The notes beneath the pieces are model-generated. The model had not been told where the DNA came from. It saw only the letters and a program-made list of their open reading frames with translations, and ran no database searches. 64,000 nucleotides of DNA, from the NCBI RefSeq assembly GCF_001540865.1, contig NC_033629.1, forward strand, positions 6,713,278 through 6,777,277, written 5' to 3'. Both the position numbers and the translations under genes were made by a program. Positions 33,802 through 48,595 of this stretch are shown here, in pieces; the stretch's first letter is position 1; every line of letters begins with the position of its first letter. Source of the DNA: Ananas comosus. Its lineage: Eukaryota; Streptophyta; Magnoliopsida; Poales; Bromeliaceae.

Positions 33802-33987
33802 TGATATGATTCTACCATATCAATAGTAATAAATGATCACTTCGAGGTGATCGGACCTCGTAGAGAGAGATATTAAGAGATAGAGAGAGATAAGGAGGAA
33901 TAGAAAGAGAGAAAAGATAGAACAAGATGGCGACTAATTTCTTATTATCCTCTAAACCCTAAAAGATACTCATTTATATTATCTAAC
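33802..33987 (-). repeat. 5' LTR of the gypsy element (minus), truncated
   Basis: Resembles 27125-27290 plus the part after the MITE there (AGAGATATTAAGAGATRGAGAG, TTTCTTATTATYCTCTAAA). Cut at 33987 by the LTR that begins at 33988. Confidence 0.7.
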
Positions 33988-34243
33988 TCTCATGTCCCGG
34001 ATTACCACGGTAACCTGCACACGCCAACAAATCCACCGCATATAAGGGAAGCCCCATTCACACGAAGCATTTAAACCTGCAAAGCATAACCAAAGAGCTA
34101 CTACTATAATAGATATCAAAGCTAAAATAAATAGCAACCATGTATAGAGCATATTAAATCACATCCATAACACAACCACATCTCCACAAAAACAGTCGAA
34201 ATAGTAAAGGTAACCTTGCAAGTCCTAATATATACAATATGCT

Positions 34244-37200
34244 TGTGAGGACTGAGATTTTTCTGTGTAATTTGATACTTTTTAATGATGTTTTATGAGC
34301 AATTTAATTTTAAAATCGCTTGTCTAATTTCAGCGGAAAATGAGTTGAAATAAAGACGTACGGTGGATTTTACTATTCACTTAAATGAATAGTAAACGGT
34401 ATTTCAAATTGAGGCAATGACATGTGGATGGCTTCGGTCGTGAATCGGACACCATTTCAAACGATCCAATAGGTCGATTTTGATGGTCTGACTATGCCGA
34501 AGATAATGGTGCTGACTGATTTTACGTTCGATGCACGATTTTTGAGAAAACTATCTTTATTGTAGATTGGTCAATTATTATTTAGTGTTCTTGCTATTTA
34601 GAATTATCTGATGCTTCGTTTTGCTTGAAAATGCATGAGGAAGGACCTTTCTGCGAGAGAAAGGCTGTGAAAAAGGACCAGGTCATAAATCAGGGAGTTT
34701 GTGGTGTTTTTTGGGCTATCATCCTAAACCATGCATGTATATATAGTTATATTAGGGTTTCATTAGCCCTAACCCTAATTCCAAACCCTCTTCGCCTCCC
34801 TCTCTGGCCAACCTGAGGCCTTCCCTGCCACCATCGTCGCCGCTCCGGCCGCCGGGAGAAACCTCTCATTCTTTTCTCTCTTTCTCTCTCTCTTTGTTGG
34901 AGAGGTGATTCAAGATCCATCCCATGCAGCCGCCACCTTTGGACCGTCGCCATTACCGGCAGGGCCTCCGGTGACGCTCCTTGAGCCGCTCCTGGCGCTT
35001 CCACGTTCCAGGAATAGTTGAAGCCGAGAGGGGGTGCCCTGGTGGGTGCTGCGGCCGCGGGGTTCTACCTAACCGCCATCGCCGCGCTACGCCGCCGCCG
35101 TCCTTCATCGGTCTCAGGGGGACCTCCGGCACCGCCCCTGCCGTTCTCGGCCTATCACCATCGTCGCATGAGGCTGCCCAAGCTGCGACCTCTTTCTGAC
35201 CACAGCACCGCCACTATCGTCGCCCTCGCTGAAAGTTTTGAGGGGCCCAAGGATCTATCTAGATTGTATCTATCACCTAGAGGGGGGTGAATAGGTGTAC
35301 CAGCCAAAAAACACAAATCTCGATGCAATAAAAATAAATGCGGAAAATAAAAAGCACATCGAGATTTACGTGGAAAAACTCCAACTTGGAGAAAAACCCA
35401 CGGGACCAACACGCGAAAAAATAATTCACTAAGAGAAAAGATTACAAGGTGATTACCGACTCAACGGACTCAACCTGTCTTAACCTCCTATGAATCTCGC
35501 GCAATCCTCCGGGTTGTCCACGCCCTCACGTTCGAATCCACGAACGCCTCCACTTCGAATCCACGAAGCTTCAATCACGCCGAATCCACGACGCCACTCG
35601 AATCCACGAGCCCACGATCCGAATCCACGAACCGCCTTCGTTCACACCGAATCCACGACGCCGTTCATGAAGAACATCATGTGTATGGTGATCCTTCGCT
35701 TAGAGTATCGATGAAAACTAGAGAAGCGAACTCCAAGCGAAGAGGAGATCAAATCGACATATTGATATCAAAATCCAAAATCTCGATTTGACCTAAAAGA
35801 GGCTTTTTGTAGAAAATAGGTTTTAGATAAAATCCGAGCCTCTAGGATTTCTCAAACATGTATTTTCGTGATGCTTGATATGTTAGAGAACCCCAATAGC
35901 TTATTTATAGACTTTAGAATCAATTGGAGTCGGATTAGAAAGTTTTCACGATTTTACACTGTGTACCGGTACGCGAAAAGCTGTCACCGGTTACACAATG
36001 ACGGAACGAAAATTTGCATTGCCAATGTTGATGGCTGTAGCAGTACTGGGCACTTGCTGTACTGATACACAATGCAATTTTCTGGATTTTTCACTGTTTC
36101 GGGTTCCGCTACTTTCCGAGGCACTTTCTAATCCATTAAACTTTATGTTTATGATTCTAATGCCTATAACTAAGTATGAATCACCATAACATGAATTAAA
36201 ACTTTACCTTTACGTCGTGATTCACATTGAGAGCTATTTTCCAAAATCTTCGAAATTTTGAATTCTTCAATCTTCGTCAATCCGCTTCGATCCTTCAAGA
36301 CTCCGACTTACTTCACGAAACTTGCCAATACTTCACGAAACCTCACTCCGCCGGCAGTAGGTGCGACGGCCTCCCCTAGGTGAGGCGACCCTTCTCTGGC
36401 TGGAGCTTGCCTCGGCATTCCGCCAGCCACCTAGGGTGTGCCCTAGCTCTGCCTGGGCTAGGTTCAGGAGTGGTCTAGAGTTGGGTTGGTTGTTCTGGCC
36501 AACAACAACATCATCAAACCTCCGTAGCGTGTGCACGGCTTCTCTGGGACCCTGAAGAGTCCAGTGCTCACCTCCGTTGCAACTAGGAAGCCTCAAATAA
36601 AAGTGCTTGGTGTGTTAGCAGCTGCACATCATAGTTGGATGTTTTCTCGCTGTTTTGAGGCTTTCTAAGTCACTGATTGTGCTTCGTATAGTGAGCATGA
36701 GTCTCGTAGCATCTAGACGATTTAAATTGATAGGTTGCTTGGGTCCATTGCAGCACGGATCGTGGTAACGAGCCTAAAAGCCACCTCTATGTTATTATTT
36801 GAATAGTACTTAATAATATAGTTACATCGCTGAGTGAATGGAGCTTCGGGGACCCAAAGCACTGCCCTGAACAATGTGTAATCATTGTCGGTGACCTCTT
36901 GACTGATTGTTGAAGGTCCAGGGGCCGTTGCAAAGATAAAACGGGATTCCGCGGGTATTAATTGGTGGAAATACATCGGACGTTGTTTGAGTTTGAGTTT
37001 CCACATTTTGGCAATGTGGACTTTTCGTATTTTGGCAATGTGGACATCCCTAATACACCGCCAAGCCTTATTGGCTGGTTGCTACTACCATCTCTAAAAC
37101 CTAAAGATGATAGGTTAGCGGCGGAGGGTTTCGGAGCCAAAATCGGCAATTACGGAAACCCATTTCGGCAGATTCTCGCTTAATCGATCCCTCGATTTTT

Positions 37201-38975
37201 ATTGGGGTTGCTTGCTGCCCAAACATCTAATTTCATGCGTTTGGGGTCAGCGATTGGCTTACGTGAGGATCAAGAACTTTCGGAGCTCTTTGTGGGTCTC
37301 GAAGGCGTCCCTGTGAGTTGCCGAAAGCTTTTGGCGAGTATAGGAAAATCAATTTTCGTAACTGTTCTTTCGAGAGTTATAGGTCTTGTTGGTTTGTTTG
37401 GAGTCTTGTGAGGGTAGGATTTGACTCGGTGGATCTTTCATATGAATGGCAGACAGTTTCGTGCATTCTAGAAGTTGAGTGCACGATAGTATAGATGGGT
37501 ACTTCAAGCTGATAGTCAGTGAGATCGTATCATCACTATTCGCTATCTCTACCTTTCTATATCTGTTTCTTTCGTCTCTACATGTCGGCGTTGCTTCATT
37601 TACCATTCGCATATATATGCTTTGTTACTTGCATAGTGATAGTTGTTCTTAGACATGTAGACCAAGCTTGTATATATTGACCATATGTGGACTTTTAGGC
37701 CTTGTCATGTGTTTCGATCTGGTTGATCAAGATTCGGCATCTATACACCCTAGCATCTGGCTTCGGCCAAGGCATCGGCTTATGCCAAGTTTGTATTAAG
37801 CATATTGCATGACTTCGTCATGACATTTGGGTGTATTCATTGACACCAGGTTGGTTTGACCATCGACCAGAGGTGTACTTATTCGGGTAGGTCGTCTAAT
37901 TGGGCGCATGGATCGGGTCGGTGCAAGTTAGTGACAAGCTCCACCTGAGGTCAAAGGTCCAATATGGTAGGATATAGATTGGGTACAGGCTTTGGTTTCA
38001 ACCCTTTAGGCATATACTGCATAGTATTTTATTTACAGTAGCGGCTTTTATTCCTTACTCTTTATCATACATATTGTCATAACTATTGTAGTTCTCTTTC
38101 ATATCACGACACTTGTATCAGTTTGTTCTACTTTTATTGTTTTTCAGTGATTACAACTTGCCTTTGTGGCTCTGTCATACGCACTAGAAAACCTCGTTGT
38201 GGTTTCTCATACCCTTCTTCCCAGGTGGCATGGGCGAGGAGTTAGACTACGGTGCGACGGAAGAATGGCCTAGCTAGCTAGCATTAGTGGTCTTTACCTT
38301 GCTTCATTTTTTTATTGTATTCAGTAGTTTAAATAAATGAATGGTCTAGTTAGATGATCGAGTTATTATTGCATGAATAATAATCTTGGATTGTATGAAT
38401 TTGGAATTTCAATTATGCATGTACTTGGAAGTTTTTGGACTTTAGTATTTCTACTTGTAGAATTATGTTATATGGTTTCTACCGCTCGTGATAGTTAGTT
38501 TTCAAAATATTGAGTTTTCGTGTAGAAAATAGTTTTCAAAAGGATTTTGAATGATTTTCGATTGATGGTTATTTAGAGTTTAAAAATAAAACTTTTAGGT
38601 TGGGAGCGCTTTTAAATAGGATGATTGTTGTATTGTGCATCGCATCATCTAGCGCCTAAGAAGTGCTTAGAAGCATGCATCATTCCTACGGATGGCTAAC
38701 TGTATAGAAATGCATTGTATTGATTGCTTGTGGATTTCGTGAATGTGGGTTGTGAATTGTGATCCTATATGTTAAGATATAAAGTGGTACGTCGTACAAA
38801 TACAGAGAAGACTCTGTCCATGTGGGTAAAGGAACTTGTATTTGTGGTGGGTCTGTGCGTCACATGGACCAAGCTATTTTTAAAAGAAGAAATTGGCACA
38901 TTTTTTGCAGCTTTGCTTTCTAAACCAGTATCTTTTTATACAAAGGCTCTTCCAAATAGGCCTCGGGGTGTGACA
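34244..38975 (+). mobile_element. Solo LTR, Ty3/gypsy type, with ATGCT target-site duplication
   Basis: Begins TGTGAGGACTGAG and ends CCTCGGGGTGTGACA. ATGCT flanks both sides (34239-34243, 38976-38980). After removing the insert at 35230-36341 it is about 3.6 kb. No internal region remains, so it arose by LTR-LTR recombination. Short GC-rich frames inside (34.7-35.3 kb) are leader-like LTR sequence, not genes. Confidence 0.82.
35230..36341 (-). mobile_element. Solo-LTR-like element, about 1.1 kb, inside the 34244 LTR
   Basis: Closely related to the element at 45773-49502 (shared AAGGATCTATCTAGATTGTA, CACGGGACCAACACGCG, and ACTTCACGAAACTTGCCAA at the other end). CTCGC / CTCAC flanks suggest a 5-bp TSD with one difference. 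Contains many AATCCACGAA words. Superfamily not certain; read on the minus strand it starts with a TTGGCAAGTTTCGTGAAG-type sequence that is common in copia LTRs. Confidence 0.65.
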
Positions 38976-39867
38976 ATGCTCTACCAAAAAATAGTGTTAT
39001 CAAGTGCTCCACTAGTACATCTATCTCGACTAGGAGAAGCTAACTATCCCGCAATCCCCTTACCTCAGTCAGACGCAGCAATAGGAATAGAGAGCTCTGT
39101 AAAATAAAAAAGGTAACAACAAAATGTGTGAGAACTACTAGGCAAGTAGTTTCCAATAGGTACAATCACAGACGACGACGATCTACCCACTAGGCCTACC
39201 GAAGACAAGAGAACTATACTGAGCTGTAAAGCAAGATATATAAAAATGAGCTAGAAAGAAATCTACAGCTACCATGCCTTTATACTATAGCTGCTCGAGA
39301 TAGCAACAGATAACTGGGATGCATCAACTAGTTATAGGGTACTTCAACCATAACCCAATCTCATCGACCGACTCGAGGGTCCGGTCAAGTCTGCGCCTAC
39401 CTACTGCCACGGCACCACTTTTGCAGATTGCCCATTAAAATATAGGTCGCTCATCAGGGTAGCCGCAACATCAACACTAAAGACAAACACTCGAGCAGTA
39501 CTCGATGGGCGCGACCCCACTGAGTATATAATATGTATCTCTGTTGAGCTCAATACAGTTCATGCAGGTTGTAGTTAATACAAATAATCAACCAGATTCT
39601 AAAACCACTATCCACGTGTCCTAAACATAATCTGGAGTGTAACCCAATGATCTGGAACCATCGTATCATCCACAGCAATAGTTGAACTCCAAACAACCCA
39701 CTAACTAATCTCACCCCAAAACCTGGGAATGCAACCATCCCATACTATCACAACCCTCACCCACTATCCTCGGTAAAGAATTGTCACGCCCCGGGTTTCA
39801 GCGGAAGCCCACCGGGCGTGTGCACAGATCCGCCGTGTGCACAGATCCGCACAGATTCACCAAACCA

Positions 39868-40197
39868 TAGTTAGTTAATTCGGATTTGGGAAAATTTTGA
39901 TACAGATATAATACGCATAAAATTGATTTTCTAATTTTTAAATTCGTTGAAAAATTCGGCTTAAAAAACGAATTTGGTATAAAATATAAAATATAAGATA
40001 ATCTATATTTGAAAATAAAAATTATAAGTTTTTTATTCATATTTTCAATAATTCGGGAATAATTCGCAAAAAATTCGCGAATAATTCGGCTGGCCCAAAA
40101 TTCGCGAATAATTCTCTTTTTTTCGGAAAAATTCGTAAATGGACCGTTTAATTTGGATTTTCAATCATTCACAAATAATTCGCGAATTAACTAACTA
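39868..40197. mobile_element. MITE with 15-bp perfect inverted ends, inside an LTR
   Basis: Left TAGTTAGTTAATTCG (39868-39882) and right its exact inverse (40183-40197). The interior has AATTCGCGAATAATTCG-like words. If the outermost TA pair is the TSD, this fits a Tc1/mariner-type MITE; no longer TSD is visible. Confidence 0.7.
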
Positions 40198-42660
40198 GGC
40201 ACGAAACACCCCCGACATACACAAGGCATCTACAACAAACATAAAGAAAAGTATATACCATTCCTAACATGATAATCAGAGCAAAAAATATAATTCCACT
40301 AGATACATAAACTCAAACTAAATACATCTCCTAGACTACAATCCTCCAAACAAGAAGTATAACATACACACTAGGAAGTTCAAATAAATTACAAGATTAT
40401 ATCTTTAAACTAAACCAAAGAAAGCTTTTTACGGGCTCGTCTATCTCAACATCAAGGAGGCTCTAGCTAGTCGCTGACCCCTTGCCACGAACCCTAACCT
40501 TTCCCGTGCGGAAGGCTCTGAAACAAAAACAATCAACAAATAGGAGTGAGAACTATTAAACAATAATTTTCAGTGGGTAAGCCGCCGAGAGTGGCGAAAT
40601 ACACCATTAGGTTAACTGAGGCATGAATAAAATACAACAAGTAGGAGATGTACATGCAACAGTTAATTGAAATGGTTCATATATAAACATGCCTCAACAA
40701 GATATGTTTTCTAACATGTCTGTTATACTAATTATCACATATGCAAGTTTTGTAATTCATGCAAGTTACATGTTTGTCCATTTTTAAACTATATGCCATA
40801 ATTAACAAGGAATTCCATCATTATAATAAACTGGCTAATATTATCATATTACACTAACATAAGAATGTCATTACAACTACTGACTAACAGGAATGTCAAC
40901 TTTCTAGTGTGTTCATTTACTAGGTATGCCTCAACTAGTGTCACAAGGTAACATCTACTAGTATGTCCATCCAATGTCAAGTTTATTTACATTTATCCAA
41001 TTAACGAGGGACTTACACGTGGTAAAGTTCCGGCTCGTGCTGTGCCTAATGGCCCCGTGATAGTCAACACTCCCCACGGCAATCCACTTCGGCGCTCAAT
41101 CCCGCACTGGCGATCTGTCGTCGCAAGGCTAACTCCGGAGTGCCGGCTTGTAGAGAGCGATCCTCACAAGCTTGTGCGAATGAGCACAATGGCAAGCAAG
41201 CGTGATCAATAGCATAGTGTCCACAAGTCACATACTCAATCATCATGTCTAAAACATGGAATCATAACATCGACTCGAAGGTCGAGTACTATATCACTTA
41301 TGTCATGTTTTGCTAACAGTTAACTTGGTTTAATTCTACACTAGTTTCACCTCTCATTGATCCAATAAAAGATATACTATTTTCCACTATAATACCACAG
41401 TCGTTCAATGAACTACAAGAGTGTTAACTAACCATGATTTAAGTCATGCACATATCCTGCTACACGAGCCTCCACTTCATGGAGTATAAGATAAACATGA
41501 AAGTAATTTCATTGAACCGAACAATTATATACAATTGCCCCTTTTTATTCGCCCAAAGGCGTAGCCATCCTTTTGTCATGTTAAAGGCGTAGCCATCCTT
41601 TTTGTCATGTCTAACATGAAAGGCAACTATCGACCTGAATGTAGAGTACAATGTCATAATGCTCACTTAGTTATGTAATTAGTTAAGTGCAATATGCTTA
41701 ACTTTATAAGTCATATATCTCAACCATACAATAGGTCATATTTACCCTTGTCTAAAATGCATACATTAACTGTCATGCAAATTATGCAAATTGAACTCAG
41801 TATTTCCACTAACCATGCGAAGTCCTGTAGGACTTTCATTTACTCACCTCTATCATGCGTTCTAGTGTTGTATAAGAGGAAAATGCATTTACATGCCATC
41901 TAGTGTACAAGTCCACATGCTAATGCTCTACTACATAGAGTATGAAATTTCTACAGGTAACATGATTGTATCATGCATTCGAAAATTCTACTAGATCATA
42001 ATTAGTATGAATATACACCAAATTATGTCTTATAATAATAACGAAGACGTAGAGGGAGTTCACCCATTTCGGTAAGGTCAAACCCACCAGATATTCTTCG
42101 AACTCGTACGTTTGCTCGCGCGAAGATGTCTTTTAGCCTCCCAACACCCTAACAAATATTCTAAATGAATTAGGAGCTTCTAACAGCCTCCCACAAAATC
42201 CCTCAAAATTCAACCCAAAAATGGGTAGAAAATACCTTAAATAGACAGAGACTTATCCCAAAACTTCAATTGAGGTTGGGATACTTCAATTCCCACCTAA
42301 ACAAGAATTTTGCAACCATTAATTAAGCTCCAAAAGCTCAGTCAAGAGAAACCTCAACACTAAACTCAATTTCTACCAATTCCACCAAAATCACATACCA
42401 AAAATGGCAATTAAGTAGCTAACCTTTCAAGAGCTCCAAACTCAGCCAACCTCGGGCTAGGGTTGGAGATTTATTCTCAAAACACTCCCTTCTACACTTC
42501 CAAGATCCCTCCAAGAATCACAACACAAGCCTCCATGGAAAAAAGAAGAGAAAAGGGATCAATTCCAACAATTTCCACCAAAAGTTGGAAAGAAATCTAG
42601 AGAGAGAAAGAGAAGAAGCTCACCTACCATTGCTCAGGTTCTAGCACAAAAGAACAGCTG

Positions 42661-42685
42661 GGGGGGGGGGGGGGGGGGGNGGGGG
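42661..42685. repeat. Poly(G) run with one N
   Basis: About 24 G with an N at 42680. Unusual in this genome and likely a collapsed or misread homopolymer. Confidence 0.8.
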
Positions 42686-45600
42686 CGGTTGGGGATAAAC
42701 ACGCTGCCCTATTACCAAAAGACCCCTCACCAACTCACAAACAAAACATTCTGCCACATTGAGTACCGGTACTCGAATTGGAGTATCGGTACCCGGCACT
42801 CAGACATACAAAACCCAAGTGTTGAACCTTCGGGTTTAATGCAGTGTACCGGTACCCAGCCCAGTACCGGTACTCAACACCCATTCTCAAACAAGAGAGC
42901 AGCCCATTCTGGCATGCAATGGGGTTCCGGTACCTCACTCAGGTACCGATACTCAACACTCAAAACCTGCAGTTTGCAGATTTTAGTGTCAGTAATCCGA
43001 TCTCACACTAATAGAACTTAAGTTAGGTGTCGGTACACTACCAGCAACCCTCAAAATAGCTAGAATAGTTCTAAATACTATTCTTACACTAGAACCTTAC
43101 AATTTGCTAAAGTTCAGTGTATTACAAGAACTCAAGCCCCCACTATCCTTGGTAAAGAACTCAAGTAACCATGATGCCAACAGTGTAGGGTTGACTAATT
43201 CAATCATCTTTATCAAGTGAACAATATGAATGATAAAAATTCACCTAGACATTTGGGATGCAATTTTTCGCTAGTAGTTAATCTTACAATACAACTAGAT
43301 TTCACTACTAATAACTTTAATTTCAATAACTATCCCATAAAGGATACTACCCATGTGACCTTGGCACAATCCAGTATGCATACAATTTGTCCGAAACCGT
43401 CATACCAACCCATGGCAAAAGTGAATCTCTAACTAGTATACCAACTGACATCACCCCAACTCCTAAGCGTAAAGTAATCCTACACTACCATAAATAACCA
43501 CCGCTGACTACCTGGGCATAATCAGTTGAAACTGATACAACAAATTAAATTATTGCATGATTTAGTTTGAGGAAAATACACTACAGTGCATGTGGGAGGA
43601 TTATCATTTCACCTAGATGGCTAAAGAATTAATTGCAAGTGGAATATCAATGCCAAGCAACTAGGTTCAGGTTCAACATAAACTATGTCCAATTTACTAC
43701 TAACTAACTAAGAACAATGTCTAGTTTTCTACCAAATAACATACTGTATACGTGCTGGGTTACAAGCTAGACATAGTGAATAGTCTATTGTATTCGGGAA
43801 TCTTAAACCCACCTGAAAAAGGAAAAACTAATCTAATAGTGGAATAAACCGCTCAAAGACCTCCTCACAGTGCAGGAAGACTCCACAAGACCGAAACTCC
43901 AACCACTCAAGTAAAACCAATAGGAAATCTCCGGATCTAGCTAAAGAAAAAAGGCCATTAGTCCTCATCCTCCTCACTTAGTGACGAACAACACCCGCTG
44001 GCCAAGCTTGCAGAAGAACTCCACCTTGGGCAGGCGCACAGTCCCTTTGTTTCAGCTCCAGAACCAGTAAAGGAGATCTAGGAAGTAGGGAAAGAGAAGG
44101 AGATGGAGTGATGGTAAAAGTCTCTGGATGATTCAGAAGTGAAAAAGATGTGAACTGTGAACCCCTGGACATGTATAAAGAAAGAACAATTGCAACGGCA
44201 CCTTATAAACTTAACGCACCTCAGCCCAAACTACTATTTTGGGGCACCTGAATTGAGCTTTCCAGTACCCAAACCTATCGTAGCTCCACCCAAATGATCC
44301 CGCAGGCACCCGGTGAGAAGTGCGGATCCATTGTAACTCCATCCGAAAGTTTTCGGGCATCCGAAACTGTAGTGTACCGGATTTTTTTTTTATATAGAAG
44401 CAAGTGTAAATAAAAATAGTGTAATATACTATTTTATCGGACTTAAAGAAATAAAATATAAGTCGAAAATGACTTGTGCTGAGATCGAAACGAAAACAGA
44501 AGATTTAGAATTTTCTGTGAGAAAGAGGCTGATATTTTAGCAAAAAATGCACAGTGTCAAAAAATTATGAAAACCTGGGAATATGTCGGGATTATTTTTA
44601 TGAGGTTAGATTTAAAGTTCATGTCAATCCGACACCCGGAAGGTGAAAAATAAAATCCGACTGCTATCTACTAGAGATTATAGTTCGGTAGGACTTTCGG
44701 TGACCAAACATGGTCTAAAATGGAAAGTTAAGATATATTCCGTTTATTTAGCAAAAACCGAGCCTGACTGTGAAATTTGAGCGAAAACGGACATTCAGAA
44801 GGGCCGGCGAAAGGTATTTGTACCTGAGCTGCTAAACTGAAAATAGTAATAGTGTTATGTGAGGGGTTTACTTGGAGGTGAAGTTTCATATATATATATA
44901 TATATATATGAGGGACTTTTTCTCTCATTCTCCACCACTTAAACCAAAAGAGAAACCTTCCCTTTCTCTCTCTAAACCTTTCTCTCTCCTAGAGTTTTGC
45001 TCCAATAGTGGAGATTTGGTGGAAGAAGCTTACTTGGAGATGAAGCTTTCTTCTTCTTCACCATTGGCTTGAAGAGAGCTTGGGTTTGAGGTGAGCTTTA
45101 TGGGATTTTATGGTTTTAGGTTAGGGGTTTTGTGTAAATCCCTTCTAAATGAGTTTAATTGGAATCCTAGTTGATTCTAAACCTTGTTATTGCATAATCT
45201 ATCATGAGATTTGAATTTTATGCAATATAAGGGTTTTTAGAGTTTCAAAAGAGGGCTTTTGATCATGAGATGTTTTGATCTCAATTGATCATATGTTTCC
45301 ACAATTGAAGGTAAAACCGACGCGGAGGATCACTCGGATTGAGATTCCGTTGAGCCGGTGGTGGTCAAAGTGAAGAAAATCCTATTTTTGCTTCGTTTGC
45401 CGCAGTCAGAAGAAATCGACGGCCATAAATCGCGCTGCTAGGCTATCCACTTCGTGTCGACGCCACGAGGTGGGGGGTGCTATCCGAAATAACCGAGTTT
45501 CATTCTATGTCTAAGTTCTACTATTATTGACCATATATCATCATGTATAGAATTGTGAGAATCCTATGAGTTGTGGTAATTTCATGCTTAGTGTGAGGGA

Positions 45601-46606
45601 TGATGATAATCCATGATTGCATGATACTTGTAGGAATATTTATTTGCATGATGTTGAGATAGATGTGGACATGTATATTGCATGAGAACTTTTATATGAT
45701 GCCAATATTGTAACACACTGAATCTTTGCAAATTGCGAGGTTCAAGTGTTTGGTCTGTGCTCTAAGCCTTTCTGTAAGTTTTGGGATGCCCAAGGATCTA
45801 TCTAGATTGTATCCAACACCTAGAAGGGGGTGAATAGGTGTAACGGCCAAAACCTCAAATCTCGATGCAATAAAAGTAAATGCGAAAAATAAAAATCACA
45901 CCGAGATTTACGTGAAAAAACTCCAACTTGGAGAAAAACCCACGGGACCAACACGCGAAAAAATAATTTACTAAGAGAAAAGATTACAAGGTGATTACCG
46001 ACTCCACGAACTCGACCTCTCCTAACCTCCTATGAGTCTCGCGCAATCCTCCGGGTTGTCCACGCCCTCACGTTTAAATCCACGAACGCCACGTTCCAAA
46101 TCCACGAAACACCTCCACTGCGAATCCACGAAGCTCTAGCACTTCGAATCCACGAAGCTTTCGATCCGAATCCTCGAATCCCTTGATCATGCCGAATCCA
46201 CGACGCCGTTCATGAAGAGCATCATGATTATGGTGATCCTTCGCTTAGAGTATCGATGAAAACCAGAGAACAAACCTCCAAGCGAAGAAGAGATCAAATC
46301 GACATATAGATATCGAATTACAATATCTCGATTTGACCTAAACGAGGCTAATATGTAGAAAATAGGTTTTAGAAGAAATCCGAGCCTCTAGGGTTTCTCA
46401 AACATGTATTTTCGTGATGCTTAATCTGTTAGAGAACCCCAATAGCTTATTTATAGACTTTAGAATCAATTAGAGTCGGATTTGAAAGCTTTTTAGATTT
46501 TTATATTGTGTACCGGTACACTTTTAAGCTGTTACCGGTTACACGATGACGGAACAGAAAACTTGCGAAACATTGTAACCGATGACATGTCGCTGGTTGT
46601 ACTGGA

Positions 46607-48544
46607 TATCACGCCCCTGGCCCGAGACCCCTACCAATTTGGCACGGTTCAGGCGCGGCGAACGGACGCCGAACGAACAGCACCTCCCCTGTCCACCGAA
46701 GGCTCAACAACAGATCGAGTACAAGAATTTACCCCGGATTTTAAATTCTATAAGTACACAATCAACGGGGCACAAACAGTGCCAACAACAAAGAGCAAGT
46801 AATCCACAAGATACACGAGTGAAATAAAGAGAGAACTTACTAACTATTACACCACATTTGCATCTTGTATACAATTACATTTTTTTTCTCAAAATGAATA
46901 CATATTTTCTTCTAGTACATAGCTCTCCAAAGTCCTCACCTACATGAATCTCTCTTAAATACATAGGTGTGCTAATGCAAAAGGAAAGCTACTACTCTAC
47001 CAAGAATCCTGACTGGTCGGGTGCGATGCCCTTGCCGCGGTCCTCGCCCGGCAAACCTGTACCTAGCCTTGGAAATAGAGTGGGGTGAGAACTATCTTCC
47101 ATAGTTTCCAGTGGGATCGGCCGCCGACTCCGCCGATCTCCCCACTAGGTCCAAGTGGGCACAAGTAACAACGAGATAGATAGATAGATATATATATCAA
47201 AGCTGTAAAGACATAATAGGAAAACTATACTACTATGCCCATAATCATGTGTAATGAATGCATGCATTATATAGTAAAAGGTTACTATCATGTTAACAAG
47301 TTCTATCCATGTTCGATAAGCAATGTTCAATGTCATTATTAACTTTTCATTTACGCAATCTGTAGCAAAACCCTTGGGTTTGCCTATGACTCACATATCC
47401 ATCCCATTGGGTAAGGAGGCTCCATGTGCCCCCGAACTCGGGACTGTCTGCGGACAACTCTGTCCTAATCACCCGACACTCCGGTGTACTCGACGACCAA
47501 TCCTCTCCATGTGAGGATATGGATGGCTTTACCACCCCAAATAACAGACTGTGAGCTTGATCTATCCTCTCCACGTGAAGATACCCTACGAACTAGTGCC
47601 AACATTTCTCTCGGAACTCAACTATTCCGGCACTCATGCATAGTTACTTAGCTCTACTAAGTTCATTGTTCACGAGTCATTTTCTAGGAAATCCACCTAC
47701 CCCTAAGTTCATGAACCTTTAGTGTCAAATACACTACATAATGCCACTCGTTCTCTTCTTTAAACATTTAGATGCCACTCTCTATGTCACTAAATAACCA
47801 TCGAGTTCATCTCTTCACTTTAGCACTATAGGATCCACGTTCCGACCTAATCCTTACCTATCCATTTCACCAAGTATTCCATGCACACTAGGTTAACATT
47901 TAGAAGCATAAGGAAAAAGTGCTACAATGCAATCCTACAATACAACATGCAAGAGATGAGATTATATGTTATTCTAAGACACAATAGAGAGTTCGGTTGC
48001 TTCGGGATGACACCCCCCATCTTTTGAGGGTATGAAGGTTCTAGAAATGCCTCTCGCCGAACGTTATGATGATGTCTCGGCCTCCTTGGTCCAAGACGGC
48101 GCTCAATCGGCTATATTTCGCCGATAGCTTTTCATCCGCTCGACGAATCGAAAATCCGACTTCGCCCCCGCGTTTAGACACCTATCAATTAGGTTTACAA
48201 ACTATCAAATGAGATCAATCTCATCATTTATCAAAAATCCCAATTTGGAGCCCTAGGCTTGCACCTATAGCAAACCACTCCATCCAAACCCTAGATTCTA
48301 GCATTAATCTATTTAGAAGCATGCTAGAGGTCCATTTGACCCATTTCCAAAGCCAAAAATCCAAAACCCTTAGTTCCATATGCTAGGGTTTAGTAGCTTA
48401 CCTCTTGAGCTACTCCAAAGGGATGAAGATGGAGAGAAGAAGAGTGGTAGAGATGATCTTCTCCAAGCTCCCCTTCTTCTTTTTCTTCTCCTCCTTCTTC
48501 TTCTTCTCTTTTCTTTCTTCTCCTTCTCTTTTCTTTCTTCTTTC

Positions 48545-48595
<51 letters not shown>

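Larger units (their letters stand above)
39782..43127 (-). mobile_element. Solo LTR, Ty3/gypsy type, minus
   Basis: Begins TGTCACGCCCCGGG (inverted LTR end) and ends TTCAGTGTATTACA, the inverse of the TGTAACACACTGAA start at 45709. AGAAT / AGAAC flanks give a 5-bp TSD with one change. It contains the MITE at 39868-40197 and GTACCGGTAC-type palindromes around 42765-42960. An N lies in a G run at 42680. Confidence 0.75.

Noticed and set aside
34747..35290. GC-rich frames on both strands
   Set aside because: They lie in the leader-like part of a solo LTR with a clear TSD, have no motif, and stop at the insert at 35230.
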